This document shows, piece after piece, positions 17,346 to 26,276 of a DNA stretch of 64,000 bases. The notes under the pieces are model-generated. The model ran no database searches. It was not told the DNA's origin and saw only the letters and a program-made list of their open reading frames with translations. The translations under genes and the position numbers were made by a program. The DNA is taken from assembly GCA_963820055.1 (NCBI GenBank), contig CAWFYJ010000001.1, positions 303,905-367,904 on the forward strand. The letters run 5' to 3'. The stretch comes from RHKX01 sp963820055. GTDB taxonomy: Bacteria > Actinomycetota > Thermoleophilia > Solirubrobacterales > 70-9. Within the stretch, counting starts at the first letter, position 1; each line of letters begins with the position of its first letter.

Positions 17346-18665
17346 TTGGCGAGTGACGACGACACGAGCGAGGTACGGACCCCGGCGGGCGTCCTGAACA
17401 GCTCGCGAGGCCGCGAGCTCCCCGATCCCGACACCTGCCGCGACCTGCTCCGGCAGATGGTCCTGATCCGCCGCTTCGAGGAGGAGGCGGGACGTCAGTA
17501 CCAGCGGGCGAAGGCCGGCGGCTTCCTGCACCTCGCGATCGGCGAGGAGGCGACGATCGTCGGCACCACGTCGGTGATGGACGCCGACGACTACCTGATC
17601 GGCACCTACCGGACCCACGGACACGCGATCGCCCGCGGGACCGACCCGAAGAACGTCATGGCGGAGTTGTTCGGGCGCGAGGACGGCACCGCTCGCGGGC
17701 GCGGCGGATCGATGCACATCTTCGACGGCGAGCGGCGCTTCATGGGCGGCTACGGGATCGTCGGCGGCAACCTGCCGATCGCCGCCGGGCTCGCGCTCGC
17801 CTCCGACTACAAGGGCACCGAGGAGGCGACGGTCTGCATGTTCGGCGACGGCGCCTCCAACACCGGCAACTTCGGCGAGACGATGAACCTGGCCGCGCTC
17901 TGGAGCCTGCCGATCGTCTTCCTGGTGGAGAACAACCTCTACGGAATGGGGACGGCGATCGAGCGCCACTCGGCCGTCACCGACCTCTCTCACAAGGCCG
18001 AGGGCCTCGGCGTGCCCGGCGAGCGCGTCGACGGGATGGACGTGGTCGCGATCCGCGAGTGCGTCGCCGACCATCTCGAGATCGCCCGCCGCGATCGCAA
18101 GCCGACGCTCGTCGAGGCCTTCACGTACCGCTACCGCGGGCACTCCGCCGCCGACCCCGAGGTCTACCGCGACAAGCACGAAGTCGAGGAGTGGCAGCGT
18201 CGCGACCCGATCGAGAGCTTCGCCCGGCGCCTCCTCGAGGCGGGAACGATCGGCGACGGCGACCTCGACAAGCTCCGCGAGGAGGTCGAGGCACAGGTGC
18301 TCGAGGCGGTCGAGTTCGCCGACGCCTCGCCGGAGCCGCCGCTCGATTCGCTCTACGACAACCTCTACGTCTTCGCCGGCGAGCACGAAGGCTGGTACGC
18401 GGTCGACGAGCGGACGCCGGACCCGTTCCGCGGCGAGCGCGAGCGCGAGGCCGCCGAGGACGAGCGGGTCCGCGAGCTCCACGAAGCGGGCGCCTCCTAC
18501 GGCGGCCAGAACCCGCGCTCGTCGGGCGGGTCGGGCGAGGGACCGGCCGAGGAGACCGACGCCCCCGCCGATCAGGCTCAGGCCGAGGAAGAGGGCGCCC
18601 AGGAGCTCGAGGACGACGAGCAGACCGAGACGAGCCGCCAGCAGGGCCCCGGAGGCATCGGGTAA
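17346..18665 (+). CDS. pdhA: Pyruvate (2-oxoacid) dehydrogenase E1 alpha subunit
   Basis: ThDP-dependent decarboxylase subunit of the E1 alpha2-beta2 type. The protein (439 aa) shows GGFLHLAIGEEATIVG, RTHGHAIARG, GRGGSMHIF, the ThDP motif starting GDGASNTGNFGE and ending VENN, and the phosphorylation-loop-like TYRYRGHSAADP. After residue about 365 there is an unusual acidic, Glu/Gln-rich extension of about 70 residues not needed for catalysis. The TTG start is supported by a TAAGGT box 8 nt upstream. The stop overlaps the pdhB start (TAATG). With E2 downstream and lpd nearby, this is probably pyruvate dehydrogenase; branched-chain 2-oxoacid dehydrogenase is the alternative. Confidence 0.92.
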   Translation: MASDDDTSEVRTPAGVLNSSRGRELPDPDTCRDLLRQMVLIRRFEEEAGRQYQRAKAGGFLHLAIGEEATIVGTTSVMDADDYLIGTYRTHGHAIARGTDPKNVMAELFGREDGTARGRGGSMHIFDGERRFMGGYGIVGGNLPIAAGLALASDYKGTEEATVCMFGDGASNTGNFGETMNLAALWSLPIVFLVENNLYGMGTAIERHSAVTDLSHKAEGLGVPGERVDGMDVVAIRECVADHLEIARRDRKPTLVEAFTYRYRGHSAADPEVYRDKHEVEEWQRRDPIESFARRLLEAGTIGDGDLDKLREEVEAQVLEAVEFADASPEPPLDSLYDNLYVFAGEHEGWYAVDERTPDPFRGEREREAAEDERVRELHEAGASYGGQNPRSSGGSGEGPAEETDAPADQAQAEEEGAQELEDDEQTETSRQQGPGGIG

Positions 18666-19654
18666 TGGCGACGATGCGGATGCGCGAAGCCCTCAACGCC
18701 GCTCTCCGCGAGGAGATGGAGCGGGACGAGTCGGTGCTGCTGATGGGCGAGGACATCGGCGTCTTCGAGGGCGCCTTCAAGGTCACCGAGGGCCTGATGA
18801 AGCAGTTCGGCGAGCGTCGCGTCCGCGATACGCCGATCTCGGAGAACACGATCGTCGGCACCGGCGTCGGCGCAGCGATGGCCGGCCTCCGCCCCGTCGT
18901 CGAGCTGATGACGGTCAACTTCGCCCTGCTCGCCTTCGACCAGATCATCAATCACGCGGCCGCGATCCCCTACATGTTCAACGGCCAGGTGCGGGTGCCG
19001 CTGGTGATCCGGATGCCGGGCGGGGGCGGCCACCAGCTCGGCCCCACCCACTCGCACAGCTTCGAGGCGATGTTCCTGCAGATCCCCGGCCTGCTCGTCG
19101 CCTGCCCGTCGACCGCCGCCGACGGCAAGGGCCTGCTGAAGACGGCGATCCGCGACGACAACCCGGTCATCTTCGTCGAGCACGAGACGCTCTACGGCAT
19201 CCGCGGCGAGGTTCCCGAGGGCGACGATCACATCGTCGAGTTCGGCAAGGCCGCCATTCGGCGCGAGGGCAGCGACGTGACGATCGTCGGCATCCTGAAG
19301 ATGGCCCACGAGGCGCAGCGGGCAGCCGAGACCCTCTCCTCCGAGCACGACATCGAGGCCGAGGTGATCGATCCGCGAACGCTCCGGCCGCTCGACCTCG
19401 ACACGATCCTCGAGTCGGTCCGGAAGACGAACCGGGTCGTGATCGTCGAGGAGGGCTGGCCGCACGGCGGCGTCGGCGCCAACCTCGCCGCCCTGATCCA
19501 AGAGCAGGCCTTCGACCACCTCGACGCGCCGATCCAGCGCGTCACCGGTGCCGACGTCCCGATGCCGTATTCGAAGCGGCTCGAGCAGAGCGCCATCCCC
19601 CACCCCGAGCACATCGTCAGCGCCGTGCTCGAGACGACGATCGGAGCAAGGTGA
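18665..19654 (+). CDS. pdhB: Pyruvate (2-oxoacid) dehydrogenase E1 beta subunit
   Basis: A 329-aa transketolase-like beta subunit: MRMREALNAALREEMERD, GEDIGVFEGAFKVTEGL, RVRDTPISENTIVGTGVGAAMAGLRPVVE, and the C-terminal domain ending EQSAIPHPEHIVSAV. The ATG overlaps the pdhA stop by one base and the gene end overlaps the E2 start, so the three subunits are translationally coupled. It pairs with the alpha subunit to bind ThDP at the interface and pass acetyl groups to lipoyl-E2. Confidence 0.95.
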   Translation: MATMRMREALNAALREEMERDESVLLMGEDIGVFEGAFKVTEGLMKQFGERRVRDTPISENTIVGTGVGAAMAGLRPVVELMTVNFALLAFDQIINHAAAIPYMFNGQVRVPLVIRMPGGGGHQLGPTHSHSFEAMFLQIPGLLVACPSTAADGKGLLKTAIRDDNPVIFVEHETLYGIRGEVPEGDDHIVEFGKAAIRREGSDVTIVGILKMAHEAQRAAETLSSEHDIEAEVIDPRTLRPLDLDTILESVRKTNRVVIVEEGWPHGGVGANLAALIQEQAFDHLDAPIQRVTGADVPMPYSKRLEQSAIPHPEHIVSAVLETTIGAR

Positions 19655-20952
19655 TGGCTGCGGACGTCGTCATGCCCAGATTGTCCGACTCGATGGAGGA
19701 GGGAACCGTCCTGTCGTGGATGAAAGCCGTCGGCGAGGAGGTCGCGGTCGGCGACGAGCTCGTCGAGATCGAGACCGACAAGGCGAACATGGTCTACGAG
19801 GCCGACGTCGCCGGCACGCTCGTCGAGATCCTCGCGGAGGAGGGAGCGACGCTGCCGATCGGCGAGGTCATCGCCCGCGTCGGCGATGCGGGGGACGCAC
19901 CCGCTGCCGGCAACGGCGGCGCGCCGGAGAGCGAAGCGCCCGCGGAGCCGGACGGCCCTGAAGCAGGGGCGGCGCCCGAATCCGAGCCCGCGCAGGCGGA
20001 AGCCCCCGCCGCACCCGAGTCCGCCCCCACCCCCTCCCGCGCACCCGGCGAGCGGATCAAGGCCTCGCCGTTGGCGCGGCGGATCGCCGGCGAGCGCGGC
20101 ATCGACCTCGCCGGCCTGAGCGGATCCGGCCCGGGCGGGCGGATCGTCAAGGCCGACGTCGAGGGCGCCGAGTCCCAGCCGGCGCCGAGCGCCGCTCCCG
20201 AGGTTCCCGGTCCGCCGACCGCCCCGCCTCCCGGCACCGCCGAGCGGCCCGAGACCGCCCGCGGCAGCGCCACCGAGGTCGGGCTGACGAAGCTGCAGCA
20301 GACGGTCGCCCGCCGGATGGCCGAGTCGAAGGCGACGGCGCCGCACTTCTACCTGACGTCGGAGATCGACATGTCGCGTGCCGTCGAGGCCCGGAGCCGG
20401 ATCAAGGCCGCATCGGGCGACGGCGAGGTGGTGCCGTCGTTCAACGACATGGTCGTGAAGGCGTGCGCGGTCGCGCTTCGCGAGTTCCCGCGCGCCAACG
20501 GCGCCTACCGCGACGGCAAGGTCGAGGAGTACTCGCGCGTCAACGTCGGGATCGCGGTCGCCGCCCAGGACGCGCTCGTCGTCCCGACCGTCTTCGACGC
20601 CGACACCAAGGGGCTTCGTCAGATCGCCGTCGAGAGCCGCCAGCTCGCCGAGCGCGTGCGCGACGGGAAGATCACACCGCCCGAGCTCTCGGGCGGAACG
20701 TTCACCGTCTCGAACCTGGGCATGTTCGGAGTGACGAGCTTCTCCGCCGTCATCAACCCGCCCCAGGCGGGAATCCTCGCGGTCGGCGCCATCAACGAGG
20801 TGCCGGTCGTACGCGACGGCGAGATCGTCCCCGGCCACCGGATGTCGGTGACGCTGGCGTGCGATCACCGGATCCTCTACGGCGCCGACGGGGCCAGATT
20901 TCTCGCCCGCGTGCGCGACTTACTTGAGGAGCCGGTGTTCCTGGCATTGTGA
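19654..20952 (+). CDS. pdhC: Dihydrolipoamide acyltransferase (E2)
   Basis: The domain order is standard: an N-terminal lipoyl domain with the lipoylation Lys in EIETDKANM (about residue 42), an Ala/Pro/Glu linker, a peripheral-subunit-binding domain (IKASPLARRIAGERGIDL...GSGPGGRIVKADV), a second linker, and a catalytic domain ending with the active-site His in CDHRILYGADGARFL. A single lipoyl domain is present. ATG 19654 is taken (TGATG overlap with pdhB); a GTG at 19651 is also in frame. Lipoylation would be done by LipB (22.0 kb) and LipA (42.5 kb). Confidence 0.94.
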   Translation: MAADVVMPRLSDSMEEGTVLSWMKAVGEEVAVGDELVEIETDKANMVYEADVAGTLVEILAEEGATLPIGEVIARVGDAGDAPAAGNGGAPESEAPAEPDGPEAGAAPESEPAQAEAPAAPESAPTPSRAPGERIKASPLARRIAGERGIDLAGLSGSGPGGRIVKADVEGAESQPAPSAAPEVPGPPTAPPPGTAERPETARGSATEVGLTKLQQTVARRMAESKATAPHFYLTSEIDMSRAVEARSRIKAASGDGEVVPSFNDMVVKACAVALREFPRANGAYRDGKVEEYSRVNVGIAVAAQDALVVPTVFDADTKGLRQIAVESRQLAERVRDGKITPPELSGGTFTVSNLGMFGVTSFSAVINPPQAGILAVGAINEVPVVRDGEIVPGHRMSVTLACDHRILYGADGARFLARVRDLLEEPVFLAL

Positions 20953-20960
20953 GGAGCACG

Positions 20961-21482
20961 ATGACCGTCAGCGAAGCGAGCGCTGTCAACGGGGCCGCGA
21001 AGCCCCGGACCATCGATGTACCTCTGGAGAAGCTGCCGCCGATCGACGAGCACGCGATCGAGGTCGATGCTCCCGCCGAGGTCTCGTGGGAGGCGATCTT
21101 CCCGACGATCGAGCAGTCGCTGAACGGGCGCCACGCCCAGCGCTACGCCGAGCGGCTCGGCGCGGTCGTCACCGTCGCGAACGGCGACCTCCATCACCCC
21201 GGCGGCATGCTCCCCGGATTCACGGTCATCAGGGCGATCGAGCCCGTCATGCTCGCCCTGGCCGGCCGCCATCGGTTCTCCCAGTACGCCGTCGTCTTCC
21301 GGATCGACCTGCTCCCCGGCCAGCGCTCCCAGGTCCGGCTCGAGACCCGCGCCGAGTTCTTCGGCCGCAAGGGGCGCCTCTACCGGGCCGGCGTCGTCGG
21401 CACGCGAGGCCACGTCCTCGTCGTGAACCGGATGCTCCGCGCCATCAAGCGCCGCGCCGAGAGCGGCCACAGCGGCCACTGA
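20961..21482 (+). CDS. SRPBCC-like (START-domain-type) protein of unknown function
   Basis: A 173-aa soluble protein starting at an ATG with a GAGGAG ribosome site 4 nt upstream; a GTG at 20949 overlapping the E2 stop is the alternative. The pattern HAIEVDAPAEVSWEAIFPTIEQ at the start of the fold, RFSQYAVVFRIDLLPGQRSQVRLETRAEF in the strands, and GTRGHVLVVNRMLRAIKRRAE in a long C-terminal helix resembles the SRPBCC/polyketide-cyclase-like fold. It is last in the PDH operon. A direct part in the complex is not indicated. Confidence 0.65.
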   Translation: MTVSEASAVNGAAKPRTIDVPLEKLPPIDEHAIEVDAPAEVSWEAIFPTIEQSLNGRHAQRYAERLGAVVTVANGDLHHPGGMLPGFTVIRAIEPVMLALAGRHRFSQYAVVFRIDLLPGQRSQVRLETRAEFFGRKGRLYRAGVVGTRGHVLVVNRMLRAIKRRAESGHSGH

Positions 21483-21515
21483 ACAGCCCGTGATCAGGTT
21501 CAATTGACGACCGCG

Positions 21516-21998
21516 ATGACGCAACGCACCCCGAAACCGACGATCGCCGCCGCGGTCACCGCCCTCCTCGCTGCCCTGTCGCTGCTCGCCGCCCTCGCGT
21601 TCGCACCCACGGCCGGGGCGGCGGTCAAGCCGAGCCCGGGGACCTACGAAGCCCAGCCATCGCCGCCATCGGGCATCTTTCAGCCGGGCACGTTCACGGT
21701 CGCCAGCGACGGCACCAAGCGGCGGATCGTCCCGACCGAGGGCTACGCCGGCATCTACTACCCCGACGCCGGCGAATGCGACAGGTTCGAGCTCCCGCTC
21801 GCCGTCGAGAGCATCCCGATCTCGCGGAAGGGCCGCTTCTCGTGGCGGGAGAAGACGCCCGCCAAGCGCGGGTCGGTCCTCGTCGTCTGGAAGGGGACCT
21901 GGGTGAAGGCGAAGCGCGTCACCGGGACCCTGAAGATCAGCTACCGCAAGTGCGACTCGAAGATCGCCTGGTCGGGGCGCCGCGTCGTCGTCCGCTGA
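21516..21998 (+). CDS. Secreted protein of unknown function
   Basis: About 160 aa with a clear Sec signal peptide (basic MTQRTPKP, long hydrophobic stretch AAVTALLAALSLLAALAF, then PTAGAAVKP as cleavage region). The mature part is beta-rich and basic, with two Cys (GECDRF and RKCDSK) that could form a disulfide. ATG 21516 is preferred over a TTG at 21504 because it gives a normal signal-peptide N-region. No family recognised. Confidence 0.7.
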   Translation: MTQRTPKPTIAAAVTALLAALSLLAALAFAPTAGAAVKPSPGTYEAQPSPPSGIFQPGTFTVASDGTKRRIVPTEGYAGIYYPDAGECDRFELPLAVESIPISRKGRFSWREKTPAKRGSVLVVWKGTWVKAKRVTGTLKISYRKCDSKIAWSGRRVVVR

Positions 21999-22031
21999 CG
22001 ACCGCCGTCCGGCCCCTGCCAGACTGAGGCG

Positions 22032-22811
22032 ATGGACCGCCCACCGCTCCGCTCGTGCCGGCTCGGGCTGATCGCCTACGCCGAGGCCACCGAGCTGCAG
22101 CACCGTCTCGCCGCCGCGCGAGGCGCCGGCGAGGTCGAGGACACGCTGCTCCTGCTCGAACACCCGCCCGTTCTCACGAAGGGCCGCCGGACCGACCCGC
22201 GCGAGCTCGGGATGGGCGAGGACTGGTACCGGATGCAGGGCATCGAGGTCGCCGAGGCAGATCGCGGCGGGCGCGTCACCTACCACGGGCCCGGGCAGCT
22301 CGTCGCCTATCCGATCGTCGATCTCGCGGCCCTCGGCGACGGCAGGCCCGACGTGCGCGCGTGGGTGCAGTCGCTGGAGCGGGTGATGATCGCCGCGCTC
22401 GCCGACTTCGGCGTGCCCGCTCAGGTATTCGCCGGCCTGACCGGCGTCTGGACGGCGGGCCGGCCGCCGATCCCCGTCGGCACCCCCGGCCCGCAGGGCG
22501 AGACGGTCGAGGCCGCCGACGAGGAGCTTGCCGCCGTGGACCGCGAGGCCCGAAAGATCGGCTCAATCGGAATCCACGTCAGCCGTGGCATTTCCACACA
22601 TGGCCTCGCGGTCAACGTCGACGTCGACCTGCAGCCGTTCGACTGGGTCGTCCCCTGCGGGATCGAGGCGGCACGGATGACCTCGGTGGCCGCCGAACGA
22701 CGGGCCGGCCAGGACGTCGGCGCCTTCGCGACGAGCATCGAGTCGGCGTTCGCCGGCGAGCTCGGCCGCGAGATCGAGCCGGTCGACGTGGCGGAGCTCG
22801 CTCCCGCCTAG
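22032..22811 (+). CDS. lipB: Octanoyltransferase (LipB)
   Basis: Transfers octanoyl groups from acyl carrier protein to lipoyl domains. The 259-aa protein has the LipB hallmarks LLLLEHPPVLTKGRR, RGGRVTYHGPGQLVAYPI, KIGSIGIHVSRGISTHGLAVNV with the catalytic Lys, and VPCGI with the catalytic Cys. Between GLTGVWT and the KIGSIG motif there is an insertion of about 28 residues rich in Glu/Asp/Pro that most LipBs lack. A CAGACT box 6 nt before the ATG suggests leaderless expression. It overlaps the convergent ABC1 gene by 4 bases. Confidence 0.95.
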   Translation: MDRPPLRSCRLGLIAYAEATELQHRLAAARGAGEVEDTLLLLEHPPVLTKGRRTDPRELGMGEDWYRMQGIEVAEADRGGRVTYHGPGQLVAYPIVDLAALGDGRPDVRAWVQSLERVMIAALADFGVPAQVFAGLTGVWTAGRPPIPVGTPGPQGETVEAADEELAAVDREARKIGSIGIHVSRGISTHGLAVNVDVDLQPFDWVVPCGIEAARMTSVAAERRAGQDVGAFATSIESAFAGELGREIEPVDVAELAPA

Positions 22812-24184
22812 TCGCGGCCGGCGGCCCAGCCGGCCTCCTGGCGACCGAGCTCGGTGGCCGGTTCGTCGCCGTAGATCCACTCGCAGGCGATCCGGTACCA
22901 GTTCGCCTCGGCCTCGAGCTGGCCGAGGACGGCGAGGGTCAGCAGTTCGAGGCGGCGGCCGAAGAGATGCTCGGGAACGATGTCCTGGTGGCGGGCCGTG
23001 TCGAAGTGGGTCGAACGGACGTCGGTGGTCTGGATGAAGGCGCGGTTGACGACCTCCTGGTCGATCCGGATCGACTCGTCGGTCGTGTACCACCAGATCC
23101 CGTCGCGGACGAACTCGATCAGCTCGTCGGCGTCGATCCGGTCGCCGCGCGGGAGGAAGCCGGCGTCGCTCATCAGCCGGTGCAGGCCGACGGCGTCGCC
23201 GTCGATCGTCGCCCGCTGGCAGGCGAGCTCGAGGGCGGCGACGTCACGGTCGATCGACTTGAAGAGGCCGAAATCGAGGAACGCGATCCGCCCGTCGTCG
23301 AGGCCGAGCATGTTGCCGGGGTGCGGATCGCCGGAGAAGCGCCGGTAGCGGTACATGGAGCCGAAGTAGAAGCGGAAGAGGATCTCGCCGATCCGGTCCC
23401 GGTCGGCCGCGGGCAGGGGTCGCATCTCCTCGAAGCCGGTCCCGGAGACGAACTCGGTGACGATCACGTGCTCGCGGCAGAGCGGCATGATCACAGCGGG
23501 GATCGCGATGAACGGGTGGCCCTCGTAGATCCGCGCCATCGTCCGCTGGTTCGAGGCCTCGAGCTCGTAATCCAGCTCCTCGACGATCCGCTCACGGATC
23601 TCGTCGCCGACCGCCTTCGTGTCGAGCTCGGGCGTGATCGAGCGCGCGAGGCGGAGCAGGACGCCGAGGTTCTTCATGTCGGCCCGGACGGCGTCGCCGA
23701 TCCCCGGATACTGGACCTTGACCGCGACCTCGCGCCCGTCGCGGAGCGACGCCCGGTAGACCTGCCCGATCGAGGCGGCGGCGATCGGCTCCGAGTCGAA
23801 GTCGGCGAACGTGCTCGAGATCGGCTCGCCGAGGTCGCGCTCGATGACCTTCTTCATCTGATCGAACGAGACCGTCGGCGCGGCGTCGCGGAGCGAGGCG
23901 AGCTTCGCCTGGAAGCGCTCCCGGTGCTCGGGCGGAACGATCCCGAGGTCGACGAAAGAGAGCACCTGGCCGAGCTTCATCGCCGCGCCCTTCATTCCGC
24001 CGAGGACCGTGACGATCTGCTCCGCGGCCTCGATCTGGCGGCGTTCGAGGGCGGCCGCCGCCTTCTCGTCGGAGCGGGTCACGTTCGCGGCCCGGGTCCC
24101 GGCCTGCCGGGCGGCCTGGCCGGCAGCCGCGTACCCGACCCTCGCGAGGCGGCCGATCCGTCCCGTCGGCAGCCGGTCCGCCAC
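22808..24184 (-). CDS. ABC1/UbiB (AarF) atypical kinase family protein
   Basis: A 458-aa member of the ABC1/ADCK family. Visible motifs are GGMKGAAMKLGQVLS (the KxGQ motif), AAASIGQVYRASLRDGREVAVKVQYPG (Ala-rich loop and catalytic Lys), the conserved ExD region EELDYELEASNQ, FSGDPHPGNML (catalytic loop), and IAFLDFGLFKSID (DFG metal site). Family members act in quinone or isoprenoid lipid metabolism or lipid homeostasis. In an actinobacterium with menaquinone the precise role is unknown. The start is GTG. It converges on lipB. Confidence 0.9.
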   Translation of the reverse strand: MADRLPTGRIGRLARVGYAAAGQAARQAGTRAANVTRSDEKAAAALERRQIEAAEQIVTVLGGMKGAAMKLGQVLSFVDLGIVPPEHRERFQAKLASLRDAAPTVSFDQMKKVIERDLGEPISSTFADFDSEPIAAASIGQVYRASLRDGREVAVKVQYPGIGDAVRADMKNLGVLLRLARSITPELDTKAVGDEIRERIVEELDYELEASNQRTMARIYEGHPFIAIPAVIMPLCREHVIVTEFVSGTGFEEMRPLPAADRDRIGEILFRFYFGSMYRYRRFSGDPHPGNMLGLDDGRIAFLDFGLFKSIDRDVAALELACQRATIDGDAVGLHRLMSDAGFLPRGDRIDADELIEFVRDGIWWYTTDESIRIDQEVVNRAFIQTTDVRSTHFDTARHQDIVPEHLFGRRLELLTLAVLGQLEAEANWYRIACEWIYGDEPATELGRQEAGWAAGRD

Positions 24185-24231
24185 TTCCCTACCTGACCCT
24201 GTCCGTGACGAAGCGCATGAAGGTCATGGAA

Positions 24232-25578
24232 TCAGGCGACCTCGTCGGAAGTCGCCAATCGTGCCTGGATCTCCTCCGGCGAGCCCGGCTCGAAGAGGTC
24301 GCCGGAGCGCGGAGCCGGGCGCCGGTAGACGACATAGAGGAGTAGCGCCAGCAGGGCGGAACACGCCGCGTAGCCGATCTCGACGGCGCGGAAGGGATCG
24401 CCGGAGCCGACCAGGTTGATGGCCACGAAGAGCGCCGCGCAGATGACCCAGCGGCTCGCCGCGCGATGCGCCTGGCCCTGGGCGAGCGCCGCCTGGTTGA
24501 GCGATGCGGCGACGAGGTAGAAGCCCATCCCGATCGCGACGATCGCGAGGCCGGCGCGGTCGTAATCGAAGTTGTCGCCGAACGCCAACTGCATGACCTG
24601 CGGGCCGATCGCGAGGACACCGAGGGTCGTCGCCCCGGCGAAGGCGACGATCAGCCACATCGTCTTGTGCAGGGAGTCGCGGAACGCCTCGTCGCCGGCA
24701 TCGTCGCCGCGGGCCCGCTGCCGGGTCAGGTGCGGGAGCAGGCTCGCCGCGACCGCCTGGAAGAGGACGAGCGGCGCCCTCGCCACGAGGAGGATGTTGA
24801 ACATGAACCCTGCCGCGGCGGCGCCATCGGCGGCGCGGACGAACAGCGCCCCGGAGCTGACCAGCACCTGCTCGCTGAGCATCATCAGCAGGACGGCTCC
24901 GGCGAACGCCCCGCCGGCGCCGAGCGTCATGTCGGAGCCGCCGGGGACCTCCCCGGTCGCCGGGGCAGGCGGCGAGCGCCGCATCATGAACGGGATCGGC
25001 AGCAGGCCGAAGAACGGTGCCAGCGCGATGCCGACGGCGATCGGCCCGGCGCCGTCGAGGACGCCGACCGCGACGAAGACCGCGAACGCGAGCCGCGAGA
25101 TCGTCTCGACCAGCAGCAGGGCCGCGTAGATCGAGAAGCGGCCCTTGCCGGCGAGGAAGCCGCGGGCGAAGTAGGCGCAGGCGAACCCGGCGAGCGAGAC
25201 GAGCATCGCCCAGTAGAGATCCGGGTTCTCGCTGAAGAGCTTGTCCTGGATCGTGCCGCGGAGGAGCAGCAGGACGAGCAGGGTCGCGAGGCAGACGCCG
25301 AGCTGGATGACGCCCGCCGTCCGCAGCGCATCGCCGGTCGGAGCGCCCGCCTGGTCACGCTCGGCGAGGGTGCGCGCGAGCAGCTGCTCGATCGGCCGGT
25401 AGAGCGTCGAGGCGAGGATGAAGACCACCGACCAGAGGACGACGATCTCGCCGTACTGGTCCTCGCCCAGCGTCCGCGAGGCGAGGATGAAGAAGACGTA
25501 GGTGAGGACGCCGCCGAGGCCGAGGGCGACGGTCAGGCCGGCGGCCGAGCGCCCGTAGGAGCCGGTCTCACCGCTCAC
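24232..25578 (-). CDS. Oligosaccharide flippase / polysaccharide biosynthesis protein (Wzx-like)
   Basis: A 448-aa very hydrophobic protein with 12-14 predicted membrane segments and the opening pattern of MATE-like flippases (LTVALGLGGVLTYVFFILASRTLGEDQYGEIVVLWSV split over the first two helices). Its start overlaps the methyltransferase stop (GTGA), making an operon GT2-methyltransferase-flippase. It likely moves lipid-linked glycans across the membrane for cell-surface glycan assembly; the cargo is unknown. Confidence 0.85.
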   Translation of the reverse strand: MSGETGSYGRSAAGLTVALGLGGVLTYVFFILASRTLGEDQYGEIVVLWSVVFILASTLYRPIEQLLARTLAERDQAGAPTGDALRTAGVIQLGVCLATLLVLLLLRGTIQDKLFSENPDLYWAMLVSLAGFACAYFARGFLAGKGRFSIYAALLLVETISRLAFAVFVAVGVLDGAGPIAVGIALAPFFGLLPIPFMMRRSPPAPATGEVPGGSDMTLGAGGAFAGAVLLMMLSEQVLVSSGALFVRAADGAAAAGFMFNILLVARAPLVLFQAVAASLLPHLTRQRARGDDAGDEAFRDSLHKTMWLIVAFAGATTLGVLAIGPQVMQLAFGDNFDYDRAGLAIVAIGMGFYLVAASLNQAALAQGQAHRAASRWVICAALFVAINLVGSGDPFRAVEIGYAACSALLALLLYVVYRRPAPRSGDLFEPGSPEEIQARLATSDEVA

Positions 25579-26276
25579 GGTGCGGCGGCTCCCGCGGCGG
25601 TGGCGACGACGACGTTGTGGGCGCAGAGGCGGCGCAGGAGCGGCGTCCGCTCGACGACGCGCTCGGCCGCGGCGGCGATCGGCAGGACCGCGGGCGGTGC
25701 GAAGTCGGGGACGAAGCCGAGCGGCACCGAGTACAGCGGCAGCCCGCCGCCGGCGCGGAGCCCGGCGAGGACCTCCGCCTCGGGGATCAGCCGCTCGGTG
25801 CCGTCGTCCTGGGGGACGCGGGCCATCAGCAGCTTCCAGTACGGGTTGCGGGGGTTGTGATCCCAGACGACGACGCGGCCACCGGGCCGGCAGACGCGGA
25901 CCATCTCCCCCAGGGTCGCGCGCACCGCGACGGGGTCGGCGATGTGATGGAGCGCGGCGACGGTGATCACCAGGTCGAAGCTGCTGTCGCCGAAGGGGAG
26001 CTCGTCGCCGGAGCCGCGGACCGCGGCGACGCCGGGGCGCTCGGCGCGCATCACGTCGAGCATTCCCTCCGAAGGATCGAGGCCGGTCATCACGAAGCCG
26101 CGCTCGGCGAGCCGGGCGGCGAGGACGCCGGTGCCGCAGCCGACATCGAGCCCCTCGCCGGGCGGGCAGCAGCCGGCGACAAAGGCGACCCGCTTGTCGA
26201 GGTAGTGCTCGACGACGTGGGCGGGGAGCGACTCGTCGTAGGCGGTTGCGATCCGGTCGAAGTTCTCCTCGCTCAT
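25575..26276 (-). CDS. Class I SAM-dependent methyltransferase
   Basis: A 233-aa protein with SAM motif I GLDVGCGTGVLAARLAERG, an acidic residue closing strand 2 (TGLDPSEGML), and motif II around DLVITVAALHHIADP, followed by MVRVCRPGGRVVVWDHNP. This is the ubiquinone/sterol-type methyltransferase pattern. ATG at 26276 overlaps the glycosyltransferase stop. Context suggests methylation of a surface glycan or lipid carrier-linked intermediate, but this is inference. Confidence 0.88.
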   Translation of the reverse strand: MSEENFDRIATAYDESLPAHVVEHYLDKRVAFVAGCCPPGEGLDVGCGTGVLAARLAERGFVMTGLDPSEGMLDVMRAERPGVAAVRGSGDELPFGDSSFDLVITVAALHHIADPVAVRATLGEMVRVCRPGGRVVVWDHNPRNPYWKLLMARVPQDDGTERLIPEAEVLAGLRAGGGLPLYSVPLGFVPDFAPPAVLPIAAAAERVVERTPLLRRLCAHNVVVATAAGAAAP

